Assembly: GCF_009177065.1 (NCBI RefSeq)
Contig: NZ_WEZF01000006.1
Coordinates: forward strand, 245,674-309,673
DNA from: Tautonia marina
Lineage (GTDB): Bacteria > Planctomycetota > Planctomycetia > Isosphaerales > Isosphaeraceae
Reading direction: 5' to 3'
Length of the DNA: 64,000 nt
Positions 36,174 to 43,762 of this stretch are shown here, one piece after another. How positions within the stretch are numbered: position 1 is the first letter of the stretch; every line of letters begins with the position of its first letter. Position numbers and translations under genes: made by a program. The notes under the pieces were generated by a model. It was not told where the DNA came from. It saw only the letters and a program-made list of their open reading frames with translations, and made no database searches.

Positions 36174-36544
36174 TGGCTGTCGAGTCAGTGCACGAGCAGG
36201 TCGGACCAGATTATGGCCCGTTGGCCTCCGCCGCGCTTGCCATCGCCCTGGCTGTCGTGAGTGCGATTGGAGCGGCCTCGATGACCGCGATCACCCTGGC
36301 CGCCACATTTGAGATGGTAGTGATCCTGCCAAGTCCCTTTGAGCAATATCGACTGATCGATGCTTGCAGTCGCTTTGCGGCTGAAGTCTCAGCCCTGATC
36401 GTCCTCATTCTATCGTATCGCAACGGTCGAGGTCGGCCCCTGTGGCCTCGGCGGCTCTCGCTGCTTGGCTTGATGAAGGGGGTCGCCATTCTGGGGCTCA
36501 TCGCGAGCCGATTTCTCGTTCATTTCAGTGTTTGGATGGCCTGA
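36173..36544 (+). CDS. Small membrane protein of unknown function
   Basis: A 123-residue protein with three predicted membrane spans (LASAALAIALAVVSAIGAAS, FAAEVSALIVLILSY, LLGLMKGVAILGLIASRF). The ATG overlaps the stop of the cysteine synthase-like gene in TGATG, which suggests coupled translation; a GTG 3 nt upstream is possible. It overlaps the 3' end of mobA by 20 bp on the other strand. Not recognised. Confidence 0.65.
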   Translation: MAVESVHEQVGPDYGPLASAALAIALAVVSAIGAASMTAITLAATFEMVVILPSPFEQYRLIDACSRFAAEVSALIVLILSYRNGRGRPLWPRRLSLLGLMKGVAILGLIASRFLVHFSVWMA

Positions 36545-37190
36545 TCGGTGAAGGCTCGGTGAGGGAGTGAAACGACAAGAGTTCATTGTAATCTGAAAGC
36601 GAGTTCATGTTGCGGAGTGTCCAGAAGTCCGGGTCCACTGCCGCAAGGATTTCAGCGCCGATCGTTCGAGTGCGAAGGCGATTGCAAATCAGCCCCAGTT
36701 TGGTCTGTCCGGATGCGAGCAAGTCGGCCGCTGCGGCAGCGGCGACCTTGGGGCGGTAGAGTGCGGCGAGCGGTTGGTCGCGTTCTTCAAGGTGGGGAAG
36801 AATCAGGTCAACATCTTCCGAAGTGAAGTCGAGGAGCCGATCGATCCATTCCGGCCGGAGCAGGGGAGTGTCGGTCGCACAGGCAAAGCCCCAGTGAACT
36901 CGGCCCACCAGCGCTTGCATGCCGAGCGCGAGCCCTTGCAACGGGCCTCGATCGGGTTCCAGATCGAAGACATGTTCGACCTCCGGGGGTAATGCCGGGA
37001 GGTCCTGCCCCTGGGCCGCCGCGACAATCACCAGGGAAGCTCGGGCAGAAACCTGCCGAACGACGCGCTGAAGGAACACCTCATCGTCGATCGGCAGCCA
37101 CGCCTTTGGCCGTCCCATCCGGCGACTTTGACCTCCACACAGGACGACAGCCCCGAGTCGTTCCATGATGAGCGTCTCGCGTGGGTTCAT
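36525..37190 (-). CDS. mobA: Molybdenum cofactor guanylyltransferase
   Basis: MobA attaches GMP to molybdopterin to make the bis-MGD cofactor. The protein has the signature GAVVLCGGQSRRMGRPKAWLP for GTP binding and FACATDTPLLRPEWIDRLL. Length (up to 221 residues) is normal. The start may be the ATG at 37166 (MERLGAVV), since family members begin shortly before the GG motif; I give the longer frame as the outer limit. No molybdoenzyme gene is linked. Confidence 0.92.
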   Translation of the reverse strand: MNPRETLIMERLGAVVLCGGQSRRMGRPKAWLPIDDEVFLQRVVRQVSARASLVIVAAAQGQDLPALPPEVEHVFDLEPDRGPLQGLALGMQALVGRVHWGFACATDTPLLRPEWIDRLLDFTSEDVDLILPHLEERDQPLAALYRPKVAAAAAADLLASGQTKLGLICNRLRTRTIGAEILAAVDPDFWTLRNMNSLSDYNELLSFHSLTEPSPIRPSKH

Positions 37191-37649
37191 TAGGCGACCC
37201 AGAGCGTTGGGTGGTCTGGGCCGAGAATCAAACTCCTGAGTTTACGAGGAGCGAAGGTCGAGGGACAGGACATCCCGAATTCCGGCAGGTCCGATGGACC
37301 TTCTCGACCATTGGTTTGGGCTGCGGTGGGCCGGGTGATCCGCTTGGGAAATTGGGAAGAGTTCTGCAAAAAAATCTTTGGGCGAACGGTTGGACGAGGT
37401 GTCAAAGCCGGTCTAGAATGGAGCCACTGTGACGGAGGCGTCGTTTCATGAATCGGTTTTCCGAAGCATAAACTGATCAAAGCTTCGGAGCGGAATGCTT
37501 TCGGTCGGAAAACCATTCCGACGCCGGGCATGGTTAGGTGATTCTTGCTGGGGGGTTCTCCCTGGCGAAGTCGAACGACGGGTGCTGCAGGTCATGTGAC
37601 CTGTCTCGTCGTACGAGCCATTATCCTGACACGACGGGAGTTCACACCG
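37191..37649. other. Intergenic region with nested inverted repeats
   Basis: About 459 bp between mobA and the LEA-like lipoprotein gene. Apart from the nested repeats noted separately, I see no gene. A homopolymer AAAAAAAT near 37370 and TTTGGG motifs are present. Confidence 0.4.
37455..37513. repeat. Nested inverted repeats
   Basis: Outer arms GGTTTTCCG (37455-37463) / CGGAAAACC (37505-37513) and inner arms CCGAAGC (37461-37467) / GCTTCGG (37482-37488) share bases, so two alternative stems can form. The structure lies 137 bp upstream of the lipoprotein start. It could be part of a 5' leader; function unknown. Confidence 0.45.
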
Positions 37650-38135
37650 ATGAGTCCTGTGCTCAAATCATGGGCCAGTGGGTTCGGGATCCTGACCGCC
37701 TCGCTGTTGACGCTTGGCTGTGCCAGCGAGCAACCGGCAGACGTGACGAATGCCGTGGACGCGACTGGGGAGGCCGCTCCGGAGTCGATTACGGAGCAAG
37801 CTGGAGCGATGCTCGATTCGGCCGTGGATTCCGCGGGTGACGCCGTTGATTCTGCTCGTCAGGCAACGGGAGAGGCTGTCGAATCGGTGGGTGAGAAGAT
37901 CGAGGCCTCCTCCGATGAGGTCGGACAAGCCGCTGAGACGACGACCGAGAAGGTTGGTGAGGCGGCAAAGGCGGTCGGACTTGAAGAAACCGGTCAGAAG
38001 ATTGAAGACGCAGCCGGTGAAGTTGGCGAGAAGGCCACCGGTGCGACGGATACGACGGGTGAAGCGGTGAAGAACGCCGGGGAAGCGATCAAGGGAGAAC
38101 CCAAGCCAGACGAGGCTCCCACTCCCGAGCGTTGA
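37650..38135 (+). CDS. LEA-like lipoprotein with amphipathic repeats
   Basis: A 161-residue protein. The leader SGFGILTASLLTLGCASEQ ends in a clear lipobox (LTLGC). The mature part is nearly free of aromatic residues and consists of degenerate 11-residue-like repeats rich in Ala, Glu, Val and Gly (DSAVDSAGDAVDSARQATGE, EVGEKATGATDTTGEAVKNA), as in LEA/YtxH- or apolipoprotein-like amphipathic helices. It is probably an extended helix on the envelope surface. Function is unknown; desiccation or stress protection is a guess from composition. A strong terminator follows. Confidence 0.8.
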   Translation: MSPVLKSWASGFGILTASLLTLGCASEQPADVTNAVDATGEAAPESITEQAGAMLDSAVDSAGDAVDSARQATGEAVESVGEKIEASSDEVGQAAETTTEKVGEAAKAVGLEETGQKIEDAAGEVGEKATGATDTTGEAVKNAGEAIKGEPKPDEAPTPER

Positions 38136-38159
38136 CCAATCCTCGATCGCCGCAATCCT

Positions 38160-38200
38160 CGGAACCTCGACGTTTATGCGGAACGTCGGGGTTCCGTTTT
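38160..38200 (+). terminator. Rho-independent terminator
   Basis: Fifteen-bp stem (38160-38174 with 38182-38196; one G-U pair), 7-nt loop, then TTTT. It follows the LEA-like lipoprotein gene by 25 bp. Confidence 0.85.
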
Positions 38201-38352
38201 GGTATGGTCTCAGGAGAACCCTTGAAACCAAAACGATCGTCTGGTCATCCTCCTTTGTCAGGTGAAGCTGGGTTGCTCCTCAACTCCTCAGAGCGAGCAT
38301 CCGATCGAGAATGGTTCGTCTGATCAACCCTCGCCGAACGGGAGTCTCCTCG

Positions 38353-39714
38353 ATGCTCAAGATCCTTGGTGCTGGTTCACGAGACTGCGATGGGGTGACC
38401 CGTCGGAGCTTTCTTCAGGCAGGGATTCTCGGGCTTGGTGGTCTGACGCTTCCCGATCTCCTGAGACTTCGAGCTGCGGGAATGACCTCCGGTGCCAACA
38501 CCGATCGAAGTGTCATTCTCCTCTGGCTCAGTGGCGGACCCGGGCATATGGAAACCTGGGACCCGAAGCCCGAAGCCCCCGATGGCTTCCGAGGCCCCTT
38601 TGGAGCCATCCCGACTCGCCTGCCGGGTGTCCAGTTTGGTGAGCTGATGCCCGAGAATGCCAGGAGGGCCGATCGTCTCGCGATTGTCCGAACCGTCAAT
38701 CACGGATCGGGTGACCACACCAAGGGCAATCACTGGATGCTCACCGGCTTCGAAGGCCCCGCCTTCAATGCCGCCGACAACAAGGTGCAACGTCGGCCTG
38801 CGATGGGCTCGGCCGTGGCCCGACTGATCGGCGAGCGAAGGCCCGGCATTCCTCCTTACGTCGCCGTTCCTCATCTTCGAGGAGGGACGGACAACTTTTT
38901 CCACTATGCAGCCTATCTCGGAGGCGGTGCCAATCCCTTTATCGTCGAGTCGGATCCGAACGATCCGAAGTTCCGGGTCAGGAACCTCCAACGTCCCGGA
39001 GAGCTGTCCATGGCTCGCCTTGAGGACCGTCGGACCCTGCTCGAAACGCTCGATGCCCAGCGTCGCTGGGCCGAGCCCGCTCTGGGAGATCTCGACGACC
39101 ATTTCGGCCGAGCCTTCGACATGCTTGCCGGCAAGGCCGTCGCCCGAGCCTTCGACATCGCCTCGGAACCGGACGCCTTGCGCGATCGTTACGGGCGGCA
39201 TACCTTTGGCCAAAGTGCCTTGATGGCTCGACGGCTGGTCGAAGCAGGCGTGCCGTTCGTGACCGTCAATTGCGTGCCGTGGGACCATCATGGGACCGGC
39301 AACCAATTGAAGACCGAGGAAGGGGCTCGCCAGCTGATCCCGCCGCTCGACATGGCCATCGGGGCACTCGTTGATGATCTGATCGATCGTGGGCTTTATG
39401 ATTCGACGCTGATCGTCGCCATGGGAGAGTTCGGCCGGACCCCTCGGATGAACAAGGATGCGGGACGCGACCACTGGGGCAAGACCTTTAGCGTCTTGTT
39501 CGGTTGTGGGTCAATGCGGATGGGGCAGATCATCGGGCGAAGCAGTGCCCGTGGTGAAACGGTGGTCGATCGCCCCGTGAGTCCTCAGGATGTGTGTGCA
39601 ACAATTTACCACCATCTCGGCATTGATTCCCGCCACGTCATGTTCGAGGATCGTACGCGACGGCCGGTCCCGCTGATCGAAACCGGAGAGCCGATCCAAG
39701 AACTGGTCGGTTAG
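38353..39714 (+). CDS. DUF1501 family secreted protein (TAT leader)
   Basis: A 453-residue DUF1501 protein. It has a twin-arginine leader (GVTRRSFLQAGILGLGGLTL) and family marks SVILLWLSGGPGHMETWDPK, RTVNHGSGDHTKGNHWMLTG and MGEFGRTPRMNKDAGRDHWG. DUF1501 proteins have a sulfatase-like/alkaline phosphatase-like fold and in planctomycetes usually occur beside DUF1549/DUF1553 genes. This copy stands alone without such a partner next to it. The biological role of the family is not settled. GGAG 8 nt before the ATG supports the start. Confidence 0.9.
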   Translation: MLKILGAGSRDCDGVTRRSFLQAGILGLGGLTLPDLLRLRAAGMTSGANTDRSVILLWLSGGPGHMETWDPKPEAPDGFRGPFGAIPTRLPGVQFGELMPENARRADRLAIVRTVNHGSGDHTKGNHWMLTGFEGPAFNAADNKVQRRPAMGSAVARLIGERRPGIPPYVAVPHLRGGTDNFFHYAAYLGGGANPFIVESDPNDPKFRVRNLQRPGELSMARLEDRRTLLETLDAQRRWAEPALGDLDDHFGRAFDMLAGKAVARAFDIASEPDALRDRYGRHTFGQSALMARRLVEAGVPFVTVNCVPWDHHGTGNQLKTEEGARQLIPPLDMAIGALVDDLIDRGLYDSTLIVAMGEFGRTPRMNKDAGRDHWGKTFSVLFGCGSMRMGQIIGRSSARGETVVDRPVSPQDVCATIYHHLGIDSRHVMFEDRTRRPVPLIETGEPIQELVG

Positions 39715-39842
39715 GCATTCCGGGCAAGCAATCCGATCACGCGGTGACGGTGAAGAACCTGTCCTGCCCGCCTCGGAACAACGCGTTGAGTTGCGATCCG
39801 AGGTGGGGCCGACATTCGCACGATCCAGGGTCGAACCGCACC

Positions 39843-41039
39843 ATGAGCACGTCTCCCTCGCCGCAACCCTCCCCGGGCCGCCTGGCGTCCATCGACGCCT
39901 ATCGGGGCCTCGTGATGTTTCTGATGATGGCCGAGGTCATGCACTTTGCCGGTGTGGCCGCCGCGGTGCCGGGGAGCCCATTCTGGGACTTCCTGGGGTA
40001 TCATCAATCTCATGTCGAATGGATTGGATGCTCGCTTCATGACCTGATTCAACCATCATTCTCGTTTCTGGTCGGAGTCTCCCTGCCGTTCTCGCTGGCA
40101 AGCCGGAGCGCACACGGGCAATCTCGACGTCGGTTGTTTTTCCACGCGATCTGGCGCGCCGCGATTCTCGTCGCGTTGGGAATCTTTCTCAGGTCGCTCG
40201 GAAAGCCTGGAACCAACTACACCTTTGAAGATACATTGACGCAAATCGGGTTAGGGTATCCCTTTTTGTTTCTGCTTGGGTTGCGACCCCAACGCGACCG
40301 TTGGTTCGCCGTTGCCTTGCTCCTCGTCGGGACGTGGGTTGCCTTCGTTCTCTATCCCCTCCCAGGCCCCACGTTCAATCTTCAGGATGTCGGGGTCCCG
40401 CCCGATTGGCCTCATCTGATGGACGGACTGGCTGCCCATTGGAACAAGAACACAAACCTGGCGTGGGCGTTCGATCGCTGGTTTCTCAATCTGTTTCCGC
40501 GAAGCGAGCCGTTCCAGTTTAACGGGGGGGGTTACGCGACCCTGAATTTTGTCCCGACGCTGGCGACGATGACGTTGGGCTTGATCGCCGGTGAGGTGCT
40601 TCGAGGGACTCGAACGAACCGAGGGAAAGTCAGCTGGTTACTCGCGGCCGGCGCGATCTCAATGGCCGCCGGTTGGGGGCTCGGAGAACTCGAACTCTGC
40701 CCAGTGGTCAAGCGGATCTGGACGCCAAGTTGGGTGTTGTTCAGCGGTGGCTGGTGCTTCCTGTTCCTCGGAGCGGCCTACGGGGTGATTGATGGATTCG
40801 GGTGGAAACGATGGGTTTTTCCCCTCGTCGTGATTGGGATGAACTCCATCGCCGCATATCTGATGAGCTGGCTCATCGAGGGATTCATCGGCGATGCACT
40901 CACCCGTCACCTCGGAGCTGAGACGTTTCGGGCATTCGGCGACCCGTACGAACGTTTGGTACACGGCGCCGCGGTGCTGGGAATCATGTGGCTGTTGCTT
41001 TACTGGATGTACCGGCGGAAACTCTTTCTGAAAATTTGA
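39843..41039 (+). CDS. DUF5009-type multi-span membrane protein (acyltransferase-like)
   Basis: A 398-residue integral membrane protein with about ten predicted spans. The N-terminal box RLASIDAYRGLVMFLMMAEV, with its Arg and Asp pair, and IGCSLHDLIQPSFSFLVGVS are typical of the DUF5009/COG4299 group, which is related to heparan-alpha-glucosaminide N-acetyltransferase. An acyl transfer across the membrane is the likely role; substrates are unknown. It shares a strong bidirectional terminator with the following minus-strand gene. Confidence 0.85.
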   Translation: MSTSPSPQPSPGRLASIDAYRGLVMFLMMAEVMHFAGVAAAVPGSPFWDFLGYHQSHVEWIGCSLHDLIQPSFSFLVGVSLPFSLASRSAHGQSRRRLFFHAIWRAAILVALGIFLRSLGKPGTNYTFEDTLTQIGLGYPFLFLLGLRPQRDRWFAVALLLVGTWVAFVLYPLPGPTFNLQDVGVPPDWPHLMDGLAAHWNKNTNLAWAFDRWFLNLFPRSEPFQFNGGGYATLNFVPTLATMTLGLIAGEVLRGTRTNRGKVSWLLAAGAISMAAGWGLGELELCPVVKRIWTPSWVLFSGGWCFLFLGAAYGVIDGFGWKRWVFPLVVIGMNSIAAYLMSWLIEGFIGDALTRHLGAETFRAFGDPYERLVHGAAVLGIMWLLLYWMYRRKLFLKI

Positions 41040-41081
41040 TTGCCAGACATGAGTTCGCGGCGATCCATGAATCCTAACGAA

Positions 41082-41117
41082 AACACGGACGAACTCGACA
41101 TCGAGTCCGTCCGTGTT
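41082..41117. terminator. Bidirectional terminator between convergent genes
   Basis: AACACGGACGAACTCG (41082-41097) and CGAGTCCGTCCGTGTT (41102-41117) pair over 16 positions with one mismatch or G-U and a 4-nt loop. On the minus strand the stem is followed by TTCG after the TGTT arm end, a modest T-rich tail. It separates the DUF5009-type gene and the NHL-repeat gene. Confidence 0.75.
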
Positions 41118-41163
41118 CGATCGCTGTTACGGAAGTCATTCGAACCGTTCTGGAACAGACCGA

Positions 41164-42231
41164 TCATTCGTCTCCTGCGTCTGCAACGGGACCGGCAATT
41201 GCTCCATTGGTGATCGGAACAAACTTCTGAGCCCGTTCACCGATAATATCGCCGACATAGAGATTCCCCTCCGTGTCGGCGGCGATGCAGTGGACCCAGT
41301 TGCAATCGCCCGGATGCTCGTGGCCGTCCTCTCCCTTGGGTACGGACCACTGCATGAGCAATCGGCCCTCGGTCGAGAACTTCATGAAGACCTGATCCTT
41401 CGGCGGGCAACCGAGGGTGATGTCCTCGACGCGCCAGGGCATCGGAGACGATCCACAGACCCAGATCTCATCCTCGGGGGTGACCCAGAAGCCCCAGGGC
41501 ACAATGATGTTGGCCCAGGTGTCGAGCAGAGTTCCTTCCTGGTCGAAAATCTGGATCCGAACGTTGTTGCGATCGGCGACGTAGAGCCGCCCTTTTGAGT
41601 CGATCGCAATCGCGTGGGCGATGCTGAACTGGCCGGGCTCGATCCCGAGCTCGCCCCACGACTTGACGAAGTTACCGTCCTTGTCAAAGTGGACGACCCG
41701 GCCATTCCCGTAGCCATCGGACACGAAATGATCGCCGGCCTCGGTGACGACAATGTCCGTGGGCATATTGAAGTGAGTCTCGTCGCAACCCTTCTCGTTC
41801 GGAGTTCCGAGCGTCTTGAGCAGTTCCCCGGAGGTCGAATACTGCTTCAAAGTATGATCACCGACATCGGCGACCCAGAGGTTTCCTTCGGGGTCGAACT
41901 TGAGGTGATGGACCATCGAGTTCTCGCCTTCACCGAAGGCTCGGACAAAGGTGCCATCGGGCTTGAACACGCGAATGGGAGGCTCGGCGCGGACGGCCAC
42001 GTAAACGTTCCCATCGGGACCAACCGCGATGCCCGGGACGTGACCTCCCGGCATGCCGTCTGGTGTGCCCGGCCACTCGGGATCGACCTGAAACCAGGTG
42101 GTGACGCTCACCCGGGGATAAACGGCCGGAGGTCCCTGATTGGGCGGGGGAGGCTTCTGGGCGGAGGAAACGCTCGGGAACAGCATCAGAGCGAGCGAGG
42201 CGATCGCGGCAGAGCAGCGGCGGTCAGGCAT
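41164..42231 (-). CDS. Secreted NHL-repeat beta-propeller protein (PAL-like)
   Basis: A 355-residue protein with a signal peptide (SAAIASLALMLFPSVSSAQ) and at least five NHL-type blades (VPGIAVGPDGNVYVAVR, FDPEGNLWVADVGDHTL, VVTEAGDHFVSDGYGNGR, AIDSKGRLYVADRNNVRIQI, AADTEGNLYVGDIIGERAQK). It resembles the peptidyl-alpha-hydroxyglycine alpha-amidating lyase fold; ligand histidines are plausible, but I cannot confirm catalysis. GGAGA 7 nt before the ATG at 42231 decides the start. It is the 3' gene of a minus-strand group with DUF1501 and DUF1549 proteins. Confidence 0.85.
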   Translation of the reverse strand: MPDRRCSAAIASLALMLFPSVSSAQKPPPPNQGPPAVYPRVSVTTWFQVDPEWPGTPDGMPGGHVPGIAVGPDGNVYVAVRAEPPIRVFKPDGTFVRAFGEGENSMVHHLKFDPEGNLWVADVGDHTLKQYSTSGELLKTLGTPNEKGCDETHFNMPTDIVVTEAGDHFVSDGYGNGRVVHFDKDGNFVKSWGELGIEPGQFSIAHAIAIDSKGRLYVADRNNVRIQIFDQEGTLLDTWANIIVPWGFWVTPEDEIWVCGSSPMPWRVEDITLGCPPKDQVFMKFSTEGRLLMQWSVPKGEDGHEHPGDCNWVHCIAADTEGNLYVGDIIGERAQKFVPITNGAIAGPVADAGDE

Positions 42232-42279
42232 CAGTGGGTCTCCGTCGTCCATTCAAGGGAGAGGATCTCTCGAATTTGC

Positions 42280-43743
42280 TCAGGTCAGCAATTCGGTCAG
42301 AACTCGGGCATCTTCCACGCCCGTGAGCTTCATGTCGAGCCCCTGGAACTTGTGTGTGAAGCGTTCGTGATCGATCCCAAGCAGATGCAGCATCGTCGCG
42401 TGCAGGTCCCGAACATGGGTCGGATTCTCGACAGCGTTGTATCCGAGTTCATCGGTCGCGCCGTAGGTCTGGCCACCTCGGATTCCACCACCGGCAAGGA
42501 ACATCGAAAATCCTTTGATGTGATGATCGCGGCCGGCGTCCTGTCCCTTGCCCTGGAACATCGGGGTGCGGCCAAACTCGCCTCCCCAGATCACCAGGGT
42601 GTCTTCGAGCATCCCTCGCTGCTTCAAATCCGCGATGAGGGCGGCAGAGGGGCCATCGCAGAGGTGACAACAGGTGTCCATGTAACGGACCAGGTCGCCG
42701 TGATGGTCCCACCCCCGGTGATAAAGCTGGATGAATCGGACCCCTCGCTCCGCCAGGCGACGGGCCATCAGGCAGTTCGCGGCGAAGGAACCATCGGCCC
42801 CGCTCGTCCCATAGGAACGAAGAATATGTTCAGGCTCGTCTCGGAAATCGGCCAGTTCGGGAATGCTCATCTGCATCCGAGAGGCGAGTTCATACTGCGC
42901 AATCCGCGTTTCCAGCTCCGGGTCGTGCCATCGTTCATTGCCCAGCGCATTCAGTTCGTTGACCGTGTCGATCAGTTGGCGCTGTCCCGATCGGTCCACG
43001 CCGGGCGGGTTCTCCAGATAATGAACAGGGCTTCCCACCGAATTGAATTGGACTCCTTGATACTTGCCGGGCAGGAAGCCGCTGCCCCATTGTCGAGAGG
43101 AAATCGGCTGGGGGTTTCGTCCGCCTTCACTTGTCAAAACGACAAACCCCGGCAGATCGTCCGCCTCGCTTCCAAGCCCGTACGTGACCCAGGACCCCAT
43201 GCTCGGCCGTCCCGAAATCGACGTGCCGGTGTTCATCACCGTATGGGCCGGATCATGGTTGATCTGGTCGGTGTACATGGATCGAAGAATGCACAGATCG
43301 TCAGAAACTTTTGCAAGCTCCGGGAGGCAATCGGCAATTTCCAAACCCGACTCACCATGCTTGCGAAAGCGGAACTGAGGCCCGAGGCACTTCAGCTCCT
43401 GGCCCTGCAGCTGAGCAATCGGTTGGCCTGCGGTGAACGACTCGGGCATGGGCCGGCCATCCATGCGGGCCAGTTCAGGCTTGAAGTCGAACGTTTCCAG
43501 ATGGCTTGGTCCACCAGCCATGTAGAGAAAAATGACCCGTTTTGCCCGAGGGGCGAAGTGAGGCAGATGTGGCAGTCCACCCCTCTGATCGGCCCCTCCC
43601 GCGAGTCGGTTCTGATCCGAAGCAACCGACGATTGAACTCCGCCGAGAAGGGTCGCCAGGGCCGCCGCTCCCAGGCTCATCGAATTTTGACCGAGGAATG
43701 CGCGGCGGGAGAGACGCAGGTGATGGCCTTCGATCGGATGCAT
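42280..43743 (-). CDS. DUF1501 family secreted protein (TAT leader)
   Basis: A 487-residue DUF1501 protein with a twin-arginine-like leader (LRLSRRAFLGQNSMSLGAAA) and the marks VIFLYMAGGPSHLETFDFKP, YTDQINHDPAHTVMNTGTSI, and WGGEFGRTPMFQGKGQDAGR with histidines at RDHH. It lies 19 bp downstream of the DUF1549 gene and 48 bp upstream of the NHL gene, so the three likely form an operon. This DUF1549-DUF1501 pairing is common in planctomycetes and is thought, without firm proof, to serve polymer breakdown. Confidence 0.92.
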   Translation of the reverse strand: MHPIEGHHLRLSRRAFLGQNSMSLGAAALATLLGGVQSSVASDQNRLAGGADQRGGLPHLPHFAPRAKRVIFLYMAGGPSHLETFDFKPELARMDGRPMPESFTAGQPIAQLQGQELKCLGPQFRFRKHGESGLEIADCLPELAKVSDDLCILRSMYTDQINHDPAHTVMNTGTSISGRPSMGSWVTYGLGSEADDLPGFVVLTSEGGRNPQPISSRQWGSGFLPGKYQGVQFNSVGSPVHYLENPPGVDRSGQRQLIDTVNELNALGNERWHDPELETRIAQYELASRMQMSIPELADFRDEPEHILRSYGTSGADGSFAANCLMARRLAERGVRFIQLYHRGWDHHGDLVRYMDTCCHLCDGPSAALIADLKQRGMLEDTLVIWGGEFGRTPMFQGKGQDAGRDHHIKGFSMFLAGGGIRGGQTYGATDELGYNAVENPTHVRDLHATMLHLLGIDHERFTHKFQGLDMKLTGVEDARVLTELLT

Positions 43744-43762
43744 CGGGCAAGGTCTCCGGCAA

